Shown here: positions 34,001 through 49,000 of the stretch, in pieces
Position numbering within the stretch: the stretch's first letter is position 1
How the letters are laid out: each line of letters begins with the position of its first letter
Origin: Cardinalis cardinalis
Lineage: Eukaryota; Chordata; Aves; Passeriformes; Cardinalidae
Length of the DNA stretch: 64,000 nucleotides
Direction of reading: 5' to 3'
NCBI GenBank assembly: GCA_014549065.1
Contig: JACDOX010000062.1
Coordinates: 1,095,959-1,159,958, forward strand
Translations under genes and position numbers: made by a program
Notes under the pieces: generated by a model
Seen by the model: only the letters and a program-made list of their open reading frames with translations
Told to the model about the DNA's origin: nothing
The model's database searches: none

Positions 34001-37000
34001 CACTGGCAATATCCCAGTATCCGCAAATGGTTATGGGGAAAGAGAGAAAAAACCAGTTAGAAATACCATGCAAGAAAAGATAGGTTTGGGAACACACAGC
34101 TTTGTACTATTGTGGCATTTCCTTTAAAAAGGTATTTTTTCAATGCTGTTTATATAAAAAAAAAAATTAGAGAAACAGAAAACAAACTTATCCAACAACT
34201 CCCAAACACCCAAGCTGTAATGTATGTTATACAGAGGTCTCAGACCAAACACTTGGGAGACTTCCTTCCCTGCCTGTTACAGAGAACTTACTCTGTTCCT
34301 ATACCACTTCCAAAAGCAGTAGAAGCTATGCATAGTGACAAATTTATAGGAAATTGCCTCCTCTGAGGGGGCAGAACAGCTGCTAATGACTGTGCTTTGG
34401 AACCTGACAAGGTCTTCCAAAGCCCACTGCTAGACAAATACCTCTATGAAGAAAATTGAACACCACTAAAAAGACGTTTATGCATTCACATTTAACTCAT
34501 CTGGACTTTAACTAGGAAAAAAAATCTTGAAACTAGAACAGAAAATAATAAAAGGAATACTTAAAAATGTACACAATGAAGAATAGAACCAACCTTCCAG
34601 CGTTGATAATATTGAGATCAGCTCCTGAGCAAATATCTTCCACAACATATGAATTCTCTGAGCAAGATACGTTTAAGGATGTATAGTTCGGCTTGCAAAC
34701 AGTCAGGAAATAAGGGGCCTGATATCCTGTTGATAGCTGTATAATATCAGTAACAAGAGCAGTTGCACAAAGACCAAATACATGAACACCTAGGAAAGAA
34801 ATCAATAGAGCTTGTTAATTATATTTTATGCATTAATTAGGTTGATTAACAGTGCAAACTACATTCAACAGAGCTCTGATGACTTTCATACAGCATTATT
34901 GGACTTGAGGGAATTTAAATGCAGAATAAGAGCATTTAAATGCAGAAAAAAAGCTTATTGCAAAGTTGAATTCTTAATATAAAAATTAGGANAGTTTATG
35001 CTTGTTTTCTTCCTGTTGATACTTAAAATTTTGTTTTAATGTTCTGATGTCCTCCAACATCTTTTCATCAAAGAGTGCTACACTGGAGTTGCTTCAGTTT
35101 GGAAAGAATTTTTCTGAATTGACTAAAGAGTAGCCAACTATTTGAGGAAAGCATATGTGCTTATCTAGTCCTTGGAGCTTTCCACTGGAAAACAGGTTTT
35201 TAGGAGTATGGACAACTGATCATTAGATCATTGCTCTGAAGATCTGTTCTCTTTTTGCTACCACAGAACCACCAGCTGGTGATAACTTTGGCTATCATCA
35301 CACCTCTGATGTTCCTTGAGTATTGTGTCCTTGTCACTAATCCAAATATTTAAGTCTATTTCAGAAGGGATAAATGCTTCAGACTGATTAATAATTCACA
35401 AGACAATTGAAGTAACACAGCTGCTTTACTGAACATTTTCTACTGCTCTTCTCCTAAAGATTTACCTATAATTCTGTAATTTTATTCATAGAGATAAATT
35501 TACTTTTCATCCTAAAATTGGAAGAATGTTAAAGCTATTAAAATATGAAAAACCTTTAAATTCAAAGTGGGAATTTGGGATGAAATTCATGTGTCTTTGT
35601 TTCCTTGGTGATACCAAGCAGGAGAAGTGGATGTGGGGTATGTTTACAGTCCTCCTTGCTCATGGTGTAATCCACAAAGCCTCTGCTTTCTTCTTCACTG
35701 CTGGTCTTGCGAAGCTTTACTAGTCATAGGTTGCATAACCTCACTTGTCACTACCTCCTTGTTTGCCAGACTCATAAAACCCAGAGAGCAGTTGTTCTAC
35801 CAGGTTTTCAGTCTGCTATCCTGCTAGTTGTCTTTGCTTAGGCTGCCTTCTCTAATGAAAGATTTCTGAAACAGAGGAAACCTTTTCTTTAGCCACTCAT
35901 TGGGAGAGGAAATTAACTGTAAGAAGGGGATCAAAGTCCAATTGCCTTTCAAAGTGGAGTTTTTTATAAATGACAATTAAAGCAAAGTAAAATGAAAGAA
36001 TTTGACATGTTCCTCCATCATTTAAGTTGCCAGATTCTAGCCCTTTTTGAGAGGCAGATAAACACATTCCAGAAAAAGAATGTCAAACCTACTGTGAGTT
36101 TCTGACAAGTTTTCACTGTCATGCTGAATACTGTGACAGGTGGGTTGAATCCTTATGATACACTGAAGACAGGCAGGGGAAGCTATACACTGAAATCATT
36201 AAAAAGCAGCCAGCTCAAGGTGGGCAGGGAAGGAAAAAAATTACTCTTTTAGAAATACTGACAATAGTACAGGGGAGGAAAGGGGAAATGGAAAGTGTAG
36301 ATGCTGCTTTACTGAGTATGGGGCTGCTCTGTTGCAGTCTGAGTTTCTTCCCATGTTTTCTAGCATAAGATCTATGCAAGTGACAGCTCTGCACTGTTCT
36401 GAAAGGCTGTTTCAGAGAAGCAAACCTGCATGGTGAAAACTGAATGTATGTGGAAAGTTCTTTTTTNGGAGTGACAATTGAAACCCACCAACAAATCTGA
36501 CAGCTCTTCTAAGAAAAGAATTGAAGTTGCATCCTCCTGCATTAATATTTGCCTCTGTTCCAATCCCATTTCTTCTTTTGGACAGGCAACAGTAGAGAAT
36601 TCCTTCTCCTATCATTATCTGCAATGACAAAGGACCCATTAAATTGAATGCAGCACTTACTCAGAAGATCCTGATTNAATTTAAAGGGCTGTAATATAAC
36701 TGTAACAAAACCAATGTCATCCACTGACATGCACTCAACCTTAAAAGATTTATATCAATATGTAAACATAAAGTAATGCAACTTAGCCTGAATGAGGGCA
36801 GACAAGAAGATGGCCCTGAAATTAAATGCAAATGGCATACAGTATATAGTGCTCAGTGGTATCCAGGCCTTGATCTACAGCTGAAACTTGATACTTCCAC
36901 AATAAAAAAGCAGTAATTATAAAATATCGCCTCTAAAATAATCCAGAGCCACTGCAATATCTTAGTGCTCCTGAAGTGGTTTTAGCATTCAGTCTCGGCC

Positions 37001-40000
37001 ACAGGCCTAGCAATCCTGAGCAGCTTCTAGTTATGTGACAGCCTGTTCTTCTGTATTTGTTTAATTTGGCCTGGGTTTTAACCTGATCCACAGCAGCAGA
37101 AAAAGTTCTGTCCTTATGGTCCCTTGCAACACACCAAACAAAATATATTATGACCAAAACTCTAGACAAGAGTTTCTAAAAGGAAGAATATAAATAAAAA
37201 ATGGTGTCACTTGCTGGAAAATCGAGACACATTTATACATTTTCAGCCTCAGATTTTATTGTTTTCCTTGTTCAGTAGTGCAACTATTTTGAATTCTGTG
37301 CAGGATTTGTACAGAGTTCAGAGTAAGGGTTGGATTGAAATATTGCAATTAATGAGGCACTTCTCACCAGCAAAAGCAGAGTCACTTTGCCTATCCACAG
37401 CTGCATTGAATACTAATTCATGCAATGCACAAAGCTTATAATGCGATGAGATACCAAAGCATGAGAATTATGCTGAATCTGCTGTAATTGCTGGTGGTAT
37501 TTGTCTATAGTAACACCTCCACCCTAGGAAAAGGCAGGTAAAGTGGAAAAGCTTAGTCTCTTTAGTAGTTAAAGTTCTAATAAATTGAAGTTTCTTGACC
37601 AGGAAGATCAAAGTGGTGAAGGTTCTCCTACGACATGGAAAAAACAGTGGTAAAAGAATTCTAATTAGCTGAGAACTATGGCCACTATTATCTGTCTATA
37701 TTTGATCAAGTTATTGCTGAAGCTTCCCAGAGAAACCAGCAGTATTCCAAACTTAAAACTCAGAAAAACTGTAATAGTTTTTGGCCAAGTTCTAGGGAAT
37801 GTCTGGTACAGGGAAAACACCAGACGGATGGATTAGCTTGTGCGATAGAGCAAAAAACAACAAGGCCCATGTCAAGGAAAATTCAGAGGCTGGCATTTCC
37901 AGAGTAAAAAACTTCCAGAGTAGAATGGGCAGTAGGAGTGAAGCTGCCAGCGGTGAATTTCTCTCCTTGAGAATTGATTTCCCAAATCGATGTGATCTGA
38001 TGTCCTGTTATCTCTGTTGGAAAGGACATTGTTACTTCTAAACAGGTTTTTAGTCAGTGACTGATAAGAGTGTGAACCTTCACTGATATGATTAAATAGC
38101 TGGTCCTAATATTTCTGAATGGGTAGCTAGAGTGAAAATCTATCAGAGGATCAGATTCAGAGTTCTTTGAAGCAAATTGAAATCANGCTGCAATCCAGAT
38201 GTATCTATGGTCCAGACATAAAACATCTATCTTGATAATTTCTTCAAGTCCAGGTGTTCCACACTGAAGTCTCCTGCAGTTTTTGAATACATACACAAAA
38301 TTTCATCTATGCCACAAGCTATAAGACATATGCCAATAATACAGGTAGTTATTTTCTGTAACCCTTCAGGGCTACAGAACAGACCTTTTTAAATGCATTT
38401 TCTACTTACTAATAATGAAAAAAAGAGCCCAAAGAGAAAAACAAAAATGCCAAGCCCCAAAGCCAAACACAAGCCTTGTGTAATAGTGGTTTGGGAAAAG
38501 AAGTCATAAAATGTTAGGGTTTTTTTTTTTGTATAAAAAATTACTCTAAAGTGAATAGATTTATATATGTTCTCCAGTCTTGCGAAAAGTATTATATCAA
38601 CAAAAATAACATAGAAAAATATCCTATTCTAATATTTATATGAGGTTTTAAAGAAGAATTGACATTGGAATTTGTCTTGCTCCCACGCACACTTTTTTTC
38701 CCTTTTTTTTCTTATATATACNCTGTTTGATAATATTTAAAATGTGGCTTAATCATACCTGTATTTTATTGAGTCTTGATGACCTTCTGTCTCATACTGC
38801 AGAAAGTCCCTGAAGTGTGGACAGAGGCCAGGATATGCAACTGGAGATCCTCAATTCCTCACACAGGTCATGCTTTCTTTCTATCTTTTACAGGTTTTAT
38901 AAAGTGTGTAATCAATTTAAATATTTATGAGAATTAACTTACAAAATGCTAAACTCTACAATATGACAATAGCACAATTGTAATCTATTTACACTGAGCT
39001 TCACTGGCCTATTTTTCCAAAGAAAAGGGAAGGATTGGACAGAAATGTCTCCTAGTTCCTTAATTTCAAAGTTGTATCAAATAATAAGGAGTCAATGTCT
39101 TTGGTGCAACTGAAGGAGGTTGTGTATTTTGCACTGTCACTGCTCAGTCTCTAACCAACACAGGCATCACATTCATGCTCACACCAATACAAATGAACTA
39201 CACCTTCCNAAGGCTTGCAGCTTTTAGCTGGTTGTACTTTGAAGCTTTGGGATTTACTTTCTTTATCAAACTTTCTTTTTTATAGGCATGCTCAAGTATG
39301 GGTTTGAGTTCCTCATGTGGCATGCTTCTGATTAATTTTCTGTACTGCANGTAGAATGATTCAAGCAAGAGTAACATTTTCTATTGCAAAATTCCATGCA
39401 CTGATGAAAGAATTGAGTTATAAACAAAGCCCTTAACAAATAATATATAATTAAAAAGGCATCTTTCATCCTGATTTAAGGTCTTTGATATTACCTGGGC
39501 TTAACAGAAACTCTCTCAAGTAAAAGCCAGGTTTTCCCACCTACTGTGGCGCAAGTAAGCCTAGATACATTTCTTCTATAATTGTTTCAGAAAAGTCCAG
39601 TTTGTTCTCAGCAGAAACACTTAAGAAACCCAGCCAAACCCCAGTACTAATGTTTCACTTTTATCACAGTATTTGGTGCAAAAATCATTTGCACCAGGAT
39701 CACTTAGAGTCTTAGCTCCCAGTTCCTAAATGCACAATTTTTAGTCTGCTGGTTGTGCAAAATCCTCCAAAAATGATTTCTAAAGCAACGGAAATCAAAT
39801 GCAGTAAGAACTGTTCAGTTAAAAAAAANCCCAAAAAGACAAATAAAGAAAAAAACATTTTGGAAAGCAAAGAGAGAACAGCACTTGATAATTTTTATAC
39901 AGGCATCACATTTTATAGATTCTGTAGCTGTAAGCTGGATAGTATAATAAAAATAATTAAGTGATTGAAGTTAAGGAAACTAAGAGGAGCTAGAAGCAGT

Positions 40001-43000
40001 GTTATATTTGCAGCTGGCCTTCGAGAACTGCCTAACTGAGATGCATAGTCATTGCTGTCAGGGGGAAGAAGAGATCCTTTCAAAAGGTNGATCATGATTT
40101 TTAGGTGCAGAGAATCACCCACTCAAGGTGAATTTGTCTCTCCATTTGCCAGACAGGAGTGGTGTGAGAAATAAGGCTCCTATCTGAACTACTAAAATCA
40201 GACAAAATGAATTTATATATATAAAGACAATTTCTACTTTTCTTTTATGTAAAATACTGACCCAGCTGCTCATTCTGACAGGATATTTCTGTTCTGTTGA
40301 AATCATCTCCTCCCTTTGGGTGAATGANTAAACCTGCCCACTTTTGCCTGCTTTTAATGACTAACTTATAATTTAGAGGTGTTTCAGTGCATTTTTGGAA
40401 AATGTAATTGAGTTCACTGACAAGATTGATATATCTTCTCTCTGAATAAAGCTAGTTCTAACAAAAGTGGCAAGTTCAGGGCTGTGAAAGGCTTGCATTT
40501 AAAAAAAAAAAGTCTTGCATTTTTGACGATTTTTGATATATCNGAGATTATGGAGATGTCCTGTCTGTAAAAGCTCAAATATTTGTACAGCGTAACAGAA
40601 TGATTCAAGCTATTCTCATACAACTGTAGATGCTGTTTCTTAACATTAAAGCCCACCATCAAAATAGTGAGAGTAGATGAAGTGCTATAGGGAATGTTAT
40701 AAGGAATGTATCTCCTTTTGTTACAGAAGAATGAAATATGAATTTAAAATCCTAAGGAAACTAACCTGCATGACACTCTACAGCTTAACTGAAACCAAAG
40801 GAGTTCTTTCCCTTATGCCAACTGAAACTGTTCAAAATCTTTATTAGGTGACATTATCACTCCAAACTTACCGTAATTGATGGTCCAGCAAAAACCAGAC
40901 TAAGCAACATCAAGAAGGGAACAGACTCTTGTGTAGGTTCAATGTATGGCATACTCAGACTCTTGTCATAGCAATTNAATCCAGAGTGAACTGGCTTGAA
41001 GACATCAGTAAGTTCAAGAAAATAGAGGCTAACAACAGAAGATGCCAATATGGGCAACTAGAAGAGAAGAAAGCAACAAATTACTGTTTGGAAATGGAAT
41101 AGCAATGCTTTTGCAAAGACAACACAGTCTGTTAATAAGTCTCTTTGATGTTTGTTGTTTATAGCTCACTGCTCCTTGTNATGCCTCTTTTACTATCTCT
41201 AAATAATTAATTCTCTGGAGATATGGTACTGTTCAGTTGATAACTATAACCCTGCTGTCTACCAAGCTAGTCAAAACACCCAGCCCAATCTTTAGCACAT
41301 ATAATTTAGCCTTTTCATCTATGAATCATTAATAGAAAAACTTTGATTTAATTTTTTTTTTTTTAAGGAAAATATCAGGACTGCAGTCTCCCATGGGGGG
41401 CCTCAGCACTCTGCTGTTCATCANTCACTCATTCTGGTCCTTTAGCTACTCTCTGTCATGTATGACAGTCTTTACATCAAAGCCATTTTACATTAAGTTT
41501 CAAAGTAATAGTTAATGAAAACCAGTATCCAGTCCTTCCCTGGAATCTAAATATGTGATAATGTACATTCATTTNATAATTCTACCAAAAAAGCAATTAA
41601 CTTTGGCAAGATTCAGTTTGTTTAGAACCTTGATGACTATGGTTCACAATTCTTTTATTCTCTAGCTATTTAGTTATCTAACCCTTTGCAATTAATTCCA
41701 CTAATTTATTTAGAGCAGAGTTGGCCCTTCTTGAAGCCCAAATTCACCTCTGCTCACCCTGAGTTCTTTAAAGCACAGGATCAACCACTAAATCTCTGTG
41801 GAAGGAAGTAATTTAAGAGAAGATATATCAAAAAGGAATTTTAAAGCTGTTGGTTTATAAGTGAACAAAGAGAACAGCCTTGCTGCCCTGGCAGATGAGC
41901 ATTGAGGCATTCAGAGGTGACCAGCAGGATGTGAATATTCTCTGCATCCTCCTTAGTAAACACTCAGAAACACTTTTTGTTTGTTTTCCAGAGTCCTTCA
42001 CGAACAAGGCAATACTAGAACAACTTCCTGCTCTGCCACTGAGATGCAAGGAGTCCTTCTGGTGTCTGTACTGCAATGAAGGTACCTATGGTTAACAGCA
42101 CCTGAGATTAGGAGAAACAGCAATTATCCTAAAAGAATTTTGAGCATACTTAAATTATATTATTTTTGCAATGCCCAGTTCAAATTTACAAAAACAAATG
42201 ATTGTTTAAAATCATTGTCATTCATCCCATTTTACAATGCAATATGAAAACAGAGGTAAAATGGGACCCATATGCGTTTGGGGAAAATTATGAATAAAAT
42301 CTGCTCTACATGGTAGAAGGACAATGGCTTCTTGCATTAACATGCAATTTTCAGTTTTTAAAGTATTTTTTTATTGAGCTTATAAAACTCAGGCTCTTTG
42401 AGCATAAAATGTAATTTTGGATGATTAAAGAAGGAGGGTTCTAGCTAAATTTAATCAAAACATCTTTTAATATGAGTTTTCTTAAAAAAAGAATAGCTTA
42501 TCGCTGATTTGAAAAGGGTGAGTTCTGTCTTCAAAGTTTCCAAGCAAAATCTGAAGAGGGTGATGAATAGAAGAATGTTGCTTGTCTGGTTATATCTGTG
42601 TTCACCTCGACTGCCTTGTAATATCACATATATGGAGGCTGTGANTGTGTACAAAAGAGAGAAATATGGATTGACATTGTTAAGTGCTGTGAGCATTACA
42701 GAAATAAGANCAGGCATCTAGGAAGTTTGCTTCAGTAAATAGTGTGCATATGTNTGTATGTGTGTGTATATATATATAACCCAACCACATCCATATTTGC
42801 ACTCACATACTATACCATACATACATATAATGTACAGCATAGAACATACACAATATGTATTACATATTATGTGAATACATAATATATAACTATTGTATAA
42901 TCTGACAGAAATATGTATATATGTATGGAATAATTACATACAATGTCACTAAATTAAGTTCTTCTTCTTGCCCATAACAGGAAGAAGTCCAGTTCTTTAG

Positions 43001-46000
43001 CAGGATGCACTATACAATACATATTATATATATTAAAATATATATTAAAAATACATATAATCCTCACTTTGTGCTGAATGCAGCCTGATTGACCATAATG
43101 CAAACATTCATGATTTGTCAACATGGGCTAGACTGCTTCCAGCCATTACACAGATTACACAGACGAAATAGGCCTTCCCTGATATCTTCATACTCTGGGA
43201 AAAATTTAGATTGTTGTGGAACTGGGTGCCCTTCTCTCAACACCTGCCTGCACAGAGACCCTGCTGATNGGGCTAAGGGGCCTCTGGACCCAAAGGCTGC
43301 CACAGTGTATGCTGTCCTGGTTTGCAGGGAGCTTGCACTAACTCTGTGCTGCTCTTGCTTGACATTGAAATTCTGCACAGCATTTGAGTTCTCAACTTCC
43401 CTTCTGCACTACATTTAACTCTTTTAACTCATTGAACTCCAACATTTGCAACATCCTTTATTAATAACTATTTGAAAGTCATACTTCATGACTTAGTCAG
43501 GGTCCAAGTCCCACTGGGCAAAGCACCTTACAACAGGACACAAACTTATTCCAGTGGGCTAAAGGGACAAAACAAGCAGATGCCTATTGTCCCTTCTTTC
43601 GAGAAATTATGCCCTTTTATCAAGATGTCCCCAAAGGTTAATTTCCCAGAACAGAAACACAGAGCAGGCCCACTCATGGAACACCTTGCATTCAGAGTTT
43701 CATCTTCAATATTTTTCCATTTCTCCAATATCAGGAAGGGAAAGTCTCTCCTTGAACAATAGTTTATGCATTAGCCACAAGGCAAACTCTACTTGGATCA
43801 CAGTATTTTTAGGCAGGCAACTGTTTTAAATGGCATTATTCAACTATCAAAAATAGGCAATATTTGAAGTGGTATTTTATTGTGGAACACTAAAATAAAA
43901 GGTAGTGAATAACTTTTTCTTTAAACTACTGTATGTAAGCTGTGACTCTATTATTAATTTAAAATCAAGGAATTAAGGAATTGCACTTTACTGTCTTATG
44001 ACTTCAGTACAGGACTCCATGTTATTTCTGACTGTAATTATCTGTTCTGCTAAAGAAAATACATAATTCTAAAGGATTATGAACCTCTGACATAACTGCT
44101 TACAATACTAATGATTAAGTCTGTNGTCAATTTGCTATATACAGTATGTCGTATCCCAAAGAACATTTTTCTTACCATCTTTCTTTTAAAAGATCTTACC
44201 ATTTTTCTTTTAAAAAATACAAATATAAAATGTGTCTTCTACAAGTCTAACATTTATAAAAAGGAAAAGGCAAATGTTTCTAAAGTCTTCTAAACAGCAT
44301 AACTGACTATTTAATATATGAATATTTATGGAGTGTTCTGCTTAAGGCAGCAGCATTTCTGTAATTATAGACTTCGGCACCCAACACCTTGAAAATGTCA
44401 AATATAATTAGGTGGTAGAATGTGTATTGTTTTAATTACAAAATGGAATAGGAATTTTCCTGTGCCTAATTAGAATAATAAAACACCCAATATCATTTCT
44501 TGACTAATCCTGACTAATAAGTCTTTATACTCTTATTTCCTTGGATGGATAATGGAGAAAAATCCCTGTTTNACTTTTAATTTAGACCTGTAAATTTAAA
44601 GATAAACCCAAATGGTCAAACCNTGTTCGGCTAAGAGCCTTAAAGTCAGAAGCAGAATCAGCATAGCTACTGAAAAAGTTTGATTTTTGATCTATTTATT
44701 TTTTAAAAGGAGATTTTATGTCTTTTACCTCCTTGCTATTTTCTTAAACTGTAAGTTAAAAGCCTTCATTAAGCCACAGAACTTTGCTATTAATAATAAT
44801 TAACATTATTAATAATTTAAAAGATTTTCCTGTATTGAGTGAGGAACAGTCCAAGCANCAGAGAAGATGTTCTCTGTCCCCAAGAGCTCAACAAGGATGC
44901 AAATACCCAGAGATGTTGTAAGGAGAAAACTTCCTGTGTTACATAGTGCAGCANAAACCAAAGCAGCATTCAGCAGTACAACTACTTCTCTGAACTGATG
45001 TGGCATGTAACAAATCTTCCTTTTGGCCAAGAGCCACAGGACTGCTATCACAATGATAGATCACAGAAGCCTGAAAGAAGAGTGGGAGGTCAAGGCTTAG
45101 CAGGGAAGTCCTACTGGAGTGGACAGAACCTGGCAATCCCTGGCTTCTATAAATTCTCTAAAATTGTATGCTGCTAGTTTTATATTTCACTCTCATATTC
45201 ATCAGCACTTAACGAAGGAAAAAATCCCTATTTATCTTCAGGAAAATAACATCTTAAAATTCATGGCTTCATGAGAATTCAGCTATGGAATGTCACATAC
45301 TCAGATGTCTGAACCTGTTTTGTAGGTTGCAATTATGTAACTTCTGCTTTGCTAAACTGCACTGTCTGGGTGTTCTCTCTTACCAGGATCTCATACCCAG
45401 ATCCCATGGTGGTGTTGCCTGTATAAAGGTAGGCAGAAAATAGAGAAGCAGCTTTCAGACAGTCAAGACATGATCTGCCAGATGCAAACTAAAGATGGTA
45501 TGACTAGACCAGCTGTCCAAAGAAAGGATTATGGAATGCCTGATACAGTGTTTGTACATTTTGTATTTTGTAAATAATTTTTAGACTTGGATGGCCAGGA
45601 ACTTAGATTCTTAGGTTGTTCTGCAACCCTTCCACAGCAAGCAACAGGCTCCTGAGTATGGGAGCTGCCTCCTGATGTTTCTCTTGTTTTCTGGGAATTG
45701 GCAATCTTGGTAAGCAATCAAGTAAATAAACAGGATTGCCTCAAAGAGATAATAAATGAATGCCACTGGTTTCCCAGCATGAAAAAATATCAGCCAAGTC
45801 TTTCAGAGAAGAATGGTCTAATTAATAACTATGTTTAGTTCCCATGACAAGGCTGTGCATTGTGGAAGATTGTATTAAATTTATCATAAATGTCAATCCT
45901 TGTGCCAAGGAATTCATGGTCTAAATGACAAGGCACAACAGATGGATGAGACAAGAAAGAGGCTGTAGTAGGTTGGAGGAGACAAGGTGTTGCTTAGCCA

Positions 46001-49000
46001 ACTACTAACAGCAACTGCAGCTTTCAGCCACCATGGCTGCTGTCCTGTGGTACCTTGCTGCGAGATTCACAATGACAGGAGCAGAGAATGGAAAGAGGAT
46101 AGAGGTTTNTCTTATCCTGACAGGGGTGAATACTGAGCTCATTACTGTGATTAAACACCTTCCAGAATAGGTCACTATTAAGAAATGGCATCAGCCAAAT
46201 TCTGCCATTTTCTCATTTTTGAGAACCCATGACTCTGAAGAGAGAGCACTAAGCATGTGATGCCTATAGAGCAGGGGACTGGCTTGACAGAAAAGTGAGA
46301 TTTTTAAAATTATTTTTATGCTCTAGACTTAATTCTTAAATGTTGCAGGCTTATAAAAGAAAGCACTCTGTCTTTTCAGAAATTTAAGGCTTCCATCTGT
46401 ATAAAGGCTTTTCTGCTTTTTTGCCTGAACTTGAGTTTCTGCTGCTCCTTGTCCCTTTTCTGGATGCAAGTTTCAGCTGGCCCAAACCTAGAAGGAATCA
46501 GCCTTTTCTCTAAACTACTTGTGCCTCACCACTGTCTAACTTTTGTGGAAATTGTGTACAGATGCATGATATAATGGTCTTTCTTCTTGTAGACTTTATG
46601 CTATTTGATTTAATTTCAACTTAAAGTTGAATTTCAAATCCCAGATGTCTTTGAAATTTACTATAATTAGCATTTTGGAAAATTAAGTTATATATATTTC
46701 CAGCATTGGTTTTAGAATTTAACTTAATTGTTTTGTGACTGCCAATTACAGTCTAGCTTTGGAAATACAACAGCTATCTTCACGTAATTTCAAATTATCT
46801 TTCTCTTTTACCAAATCTTGAAAGAAAGGTCTCAGTATGTGTGTAAACCTAAAACAGAGCTGATATATCAGTGATACAACTTCTATTTATTTCAGAAATC
46901 TCAGTCATGCTGAATGCNCAGTAACCCTAAAAATGCTTTTTTTCTTCTTCTTTTTATCTTTTTTTCTAAATATATGTGAAGCAGCAATTATAGAGGGAGA
47001 AACCAACAAAATAAAAATTGTTTAACAAAAATATTTTTTGGGAGGAGTAATCTATAAATATTTTACAAATTTTCTACATTATATATTTCTATATATATAT
47101 ATTCTATTAAATAAATGTGTTNAAAGTAAATTTTCAGGCAGAAATTTAAAATTCAAAACCACCAGTAATGCATTTTTTTCAGTGTGACTTCAAACATAAT
47201 TGATTACTCCTTATCTTAATTATTATTGTTTGATTACATCAATTATAANTACAATAAATTAATAATTGTTATAATCAATTAATAACTATATACAATGAGA
47301 TTTAGGATATTACATGTACTGTTGATTACAAAACTTATGCTTCTGCTGCAATGTTATCGTAAATCAAGAACAGCAGTACTTCAACAAAAGGTGGTTGTTT
47401 TCAGGTCTGTGTCACCAAATTTCAGCTAGAAGTTTCTTCAAAAACCTTTGTCTAAGGGACAAAGCTGCCAGTCCCTACATAATGATACAATTTATTGTAC
47501 TCTCTAAAGCATGCTGATTTCCCTANATACAAAAAAAAAAAAAAAGAATCCTGTAGGTACCAGCCCTTCTCCAGTGGCTTCCTCCCATGCTGTTTAGCCA
47601 CTTCTGAACTCCCTACAAACTTTTAAGTGACAGGACTATCAGACAAGATACCATGTTTGTAATAGCTCAGCTCCTGGGCATGTTAAGGTTCCACAATATG
47701 CTGGTTTTTATTAACTATAAAGGCTCCAGAATAAGAGGTTTTTAACAACTATAAAAGAAGATCACAGATGGTAGAATTATAAATTTTTGGAAGCGGTAGT
47801 AATTCAGAAAAATGTATCTCCATTAATTTCTAACATATTCAGGCTTTTTTTACTAGTGGAAGTATTAGGTCAAGAGGATGTTGNTAAACTGAAAAGGAAG
47901 CAGGGCCTTCTTTCACTGAGATCTACTCAAACTCTACACTTGTAAAGTGTAGGAGGATAGAATCTCAGAAAATAAAGATAGTGTAGCAAGTTATCTTACC
48001 CCTAAGGAGCTGCAGCTGGGCCAATTATCAAAGATTAGGAACAGGCCTGACTTTANCAGGCCACAGCTGTGACCAATGAGAAGAAGAGTGCTATAAAAGA
48101 GTGGGGTNGCTGGGTGAGAGGGGAANTGGAGTCAGNTGNNTGCTTTGTGAAGAAAAAAGAGTCAGTGCTCTGAGGAGCTGCCCATGAGAAACACCAAGGT
48201 ATGAAACTTTTGTGATAAGGAGACAACAGCATGGAAGCNCTGCAATAAGCTGACAACAGCCAAGCACATAGCCAAAACCAGAAGGGACATCTAGCTTGTG
48301 GCATTTGCATTTCTTTCCCNAATATTTTGGGGATATTGGTCTGTAATGCAGCTTTATAAACACATGTGACATCTATCTTCCAAGAGTCAGCCACAGGACT
48401 AGGTCAACTCAATGAGCAGAGAACCAAGTGTATTTCTCCTCCTCCTCCTCTTACACGTGGTTGACTCTTTCGAAAGAAAAAGACGTGTTTGGANAATACT
48501 ATGCTTCTTTGACAGTAGCAAAGGGATAATTTCATTTTCTGCCATTGGGGANCTTTCTTGGGTGCAGCCCCCAGTTAATTTAAGTCTAATGGAAAACCAA
48601 TCTAGAGGAACCAATCTAGAGAGGACTACACTGTGCCTCCAAGGCACAGCATTACAGTTTAGTTTTTACATTAGATCCAAATATCCTATTCTTAGGAAGA
48701 AAGATTTGTTCCTACAGCCTGTTGTCTCTTTTATTCTAATCTCTGCACTCCCGTTTGGTTTTTTTTTTGTCTTTTGCAGTCACACCTATATGTGACTTGT
48801 GGGTCATTGTAATTTAAATATTGTGGGTTGTGCATGGCTGAACAGCTGAAAAGGATTCCAGATGTGACTGAGAACTGCTACTGAGTTTCAAATGATGTTT
48901 CAAGCCCAGCTCTCTCAGCGTATGTTAGAAAAAAAAGGAAGTACAGCATCTGTTACTGAGACACNGCGGCCACTCTCTACATGCATTTATTTCAGTGGGG

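Noticed and set aside
43089..43418. Overlapping open frames on both strands in intron 1
   Set aside because: No recognised domain and the minus-strand frame has no splice sites joining it to PLPPR4. Possibly part of an old repeat.
47946..47955. TAAAG before both LTR copies as a target-site duplication
   Set aside because: The same five bases precede both copies, so they are more likely part of the element than independent target sites, and no matching right-hand copy was found.
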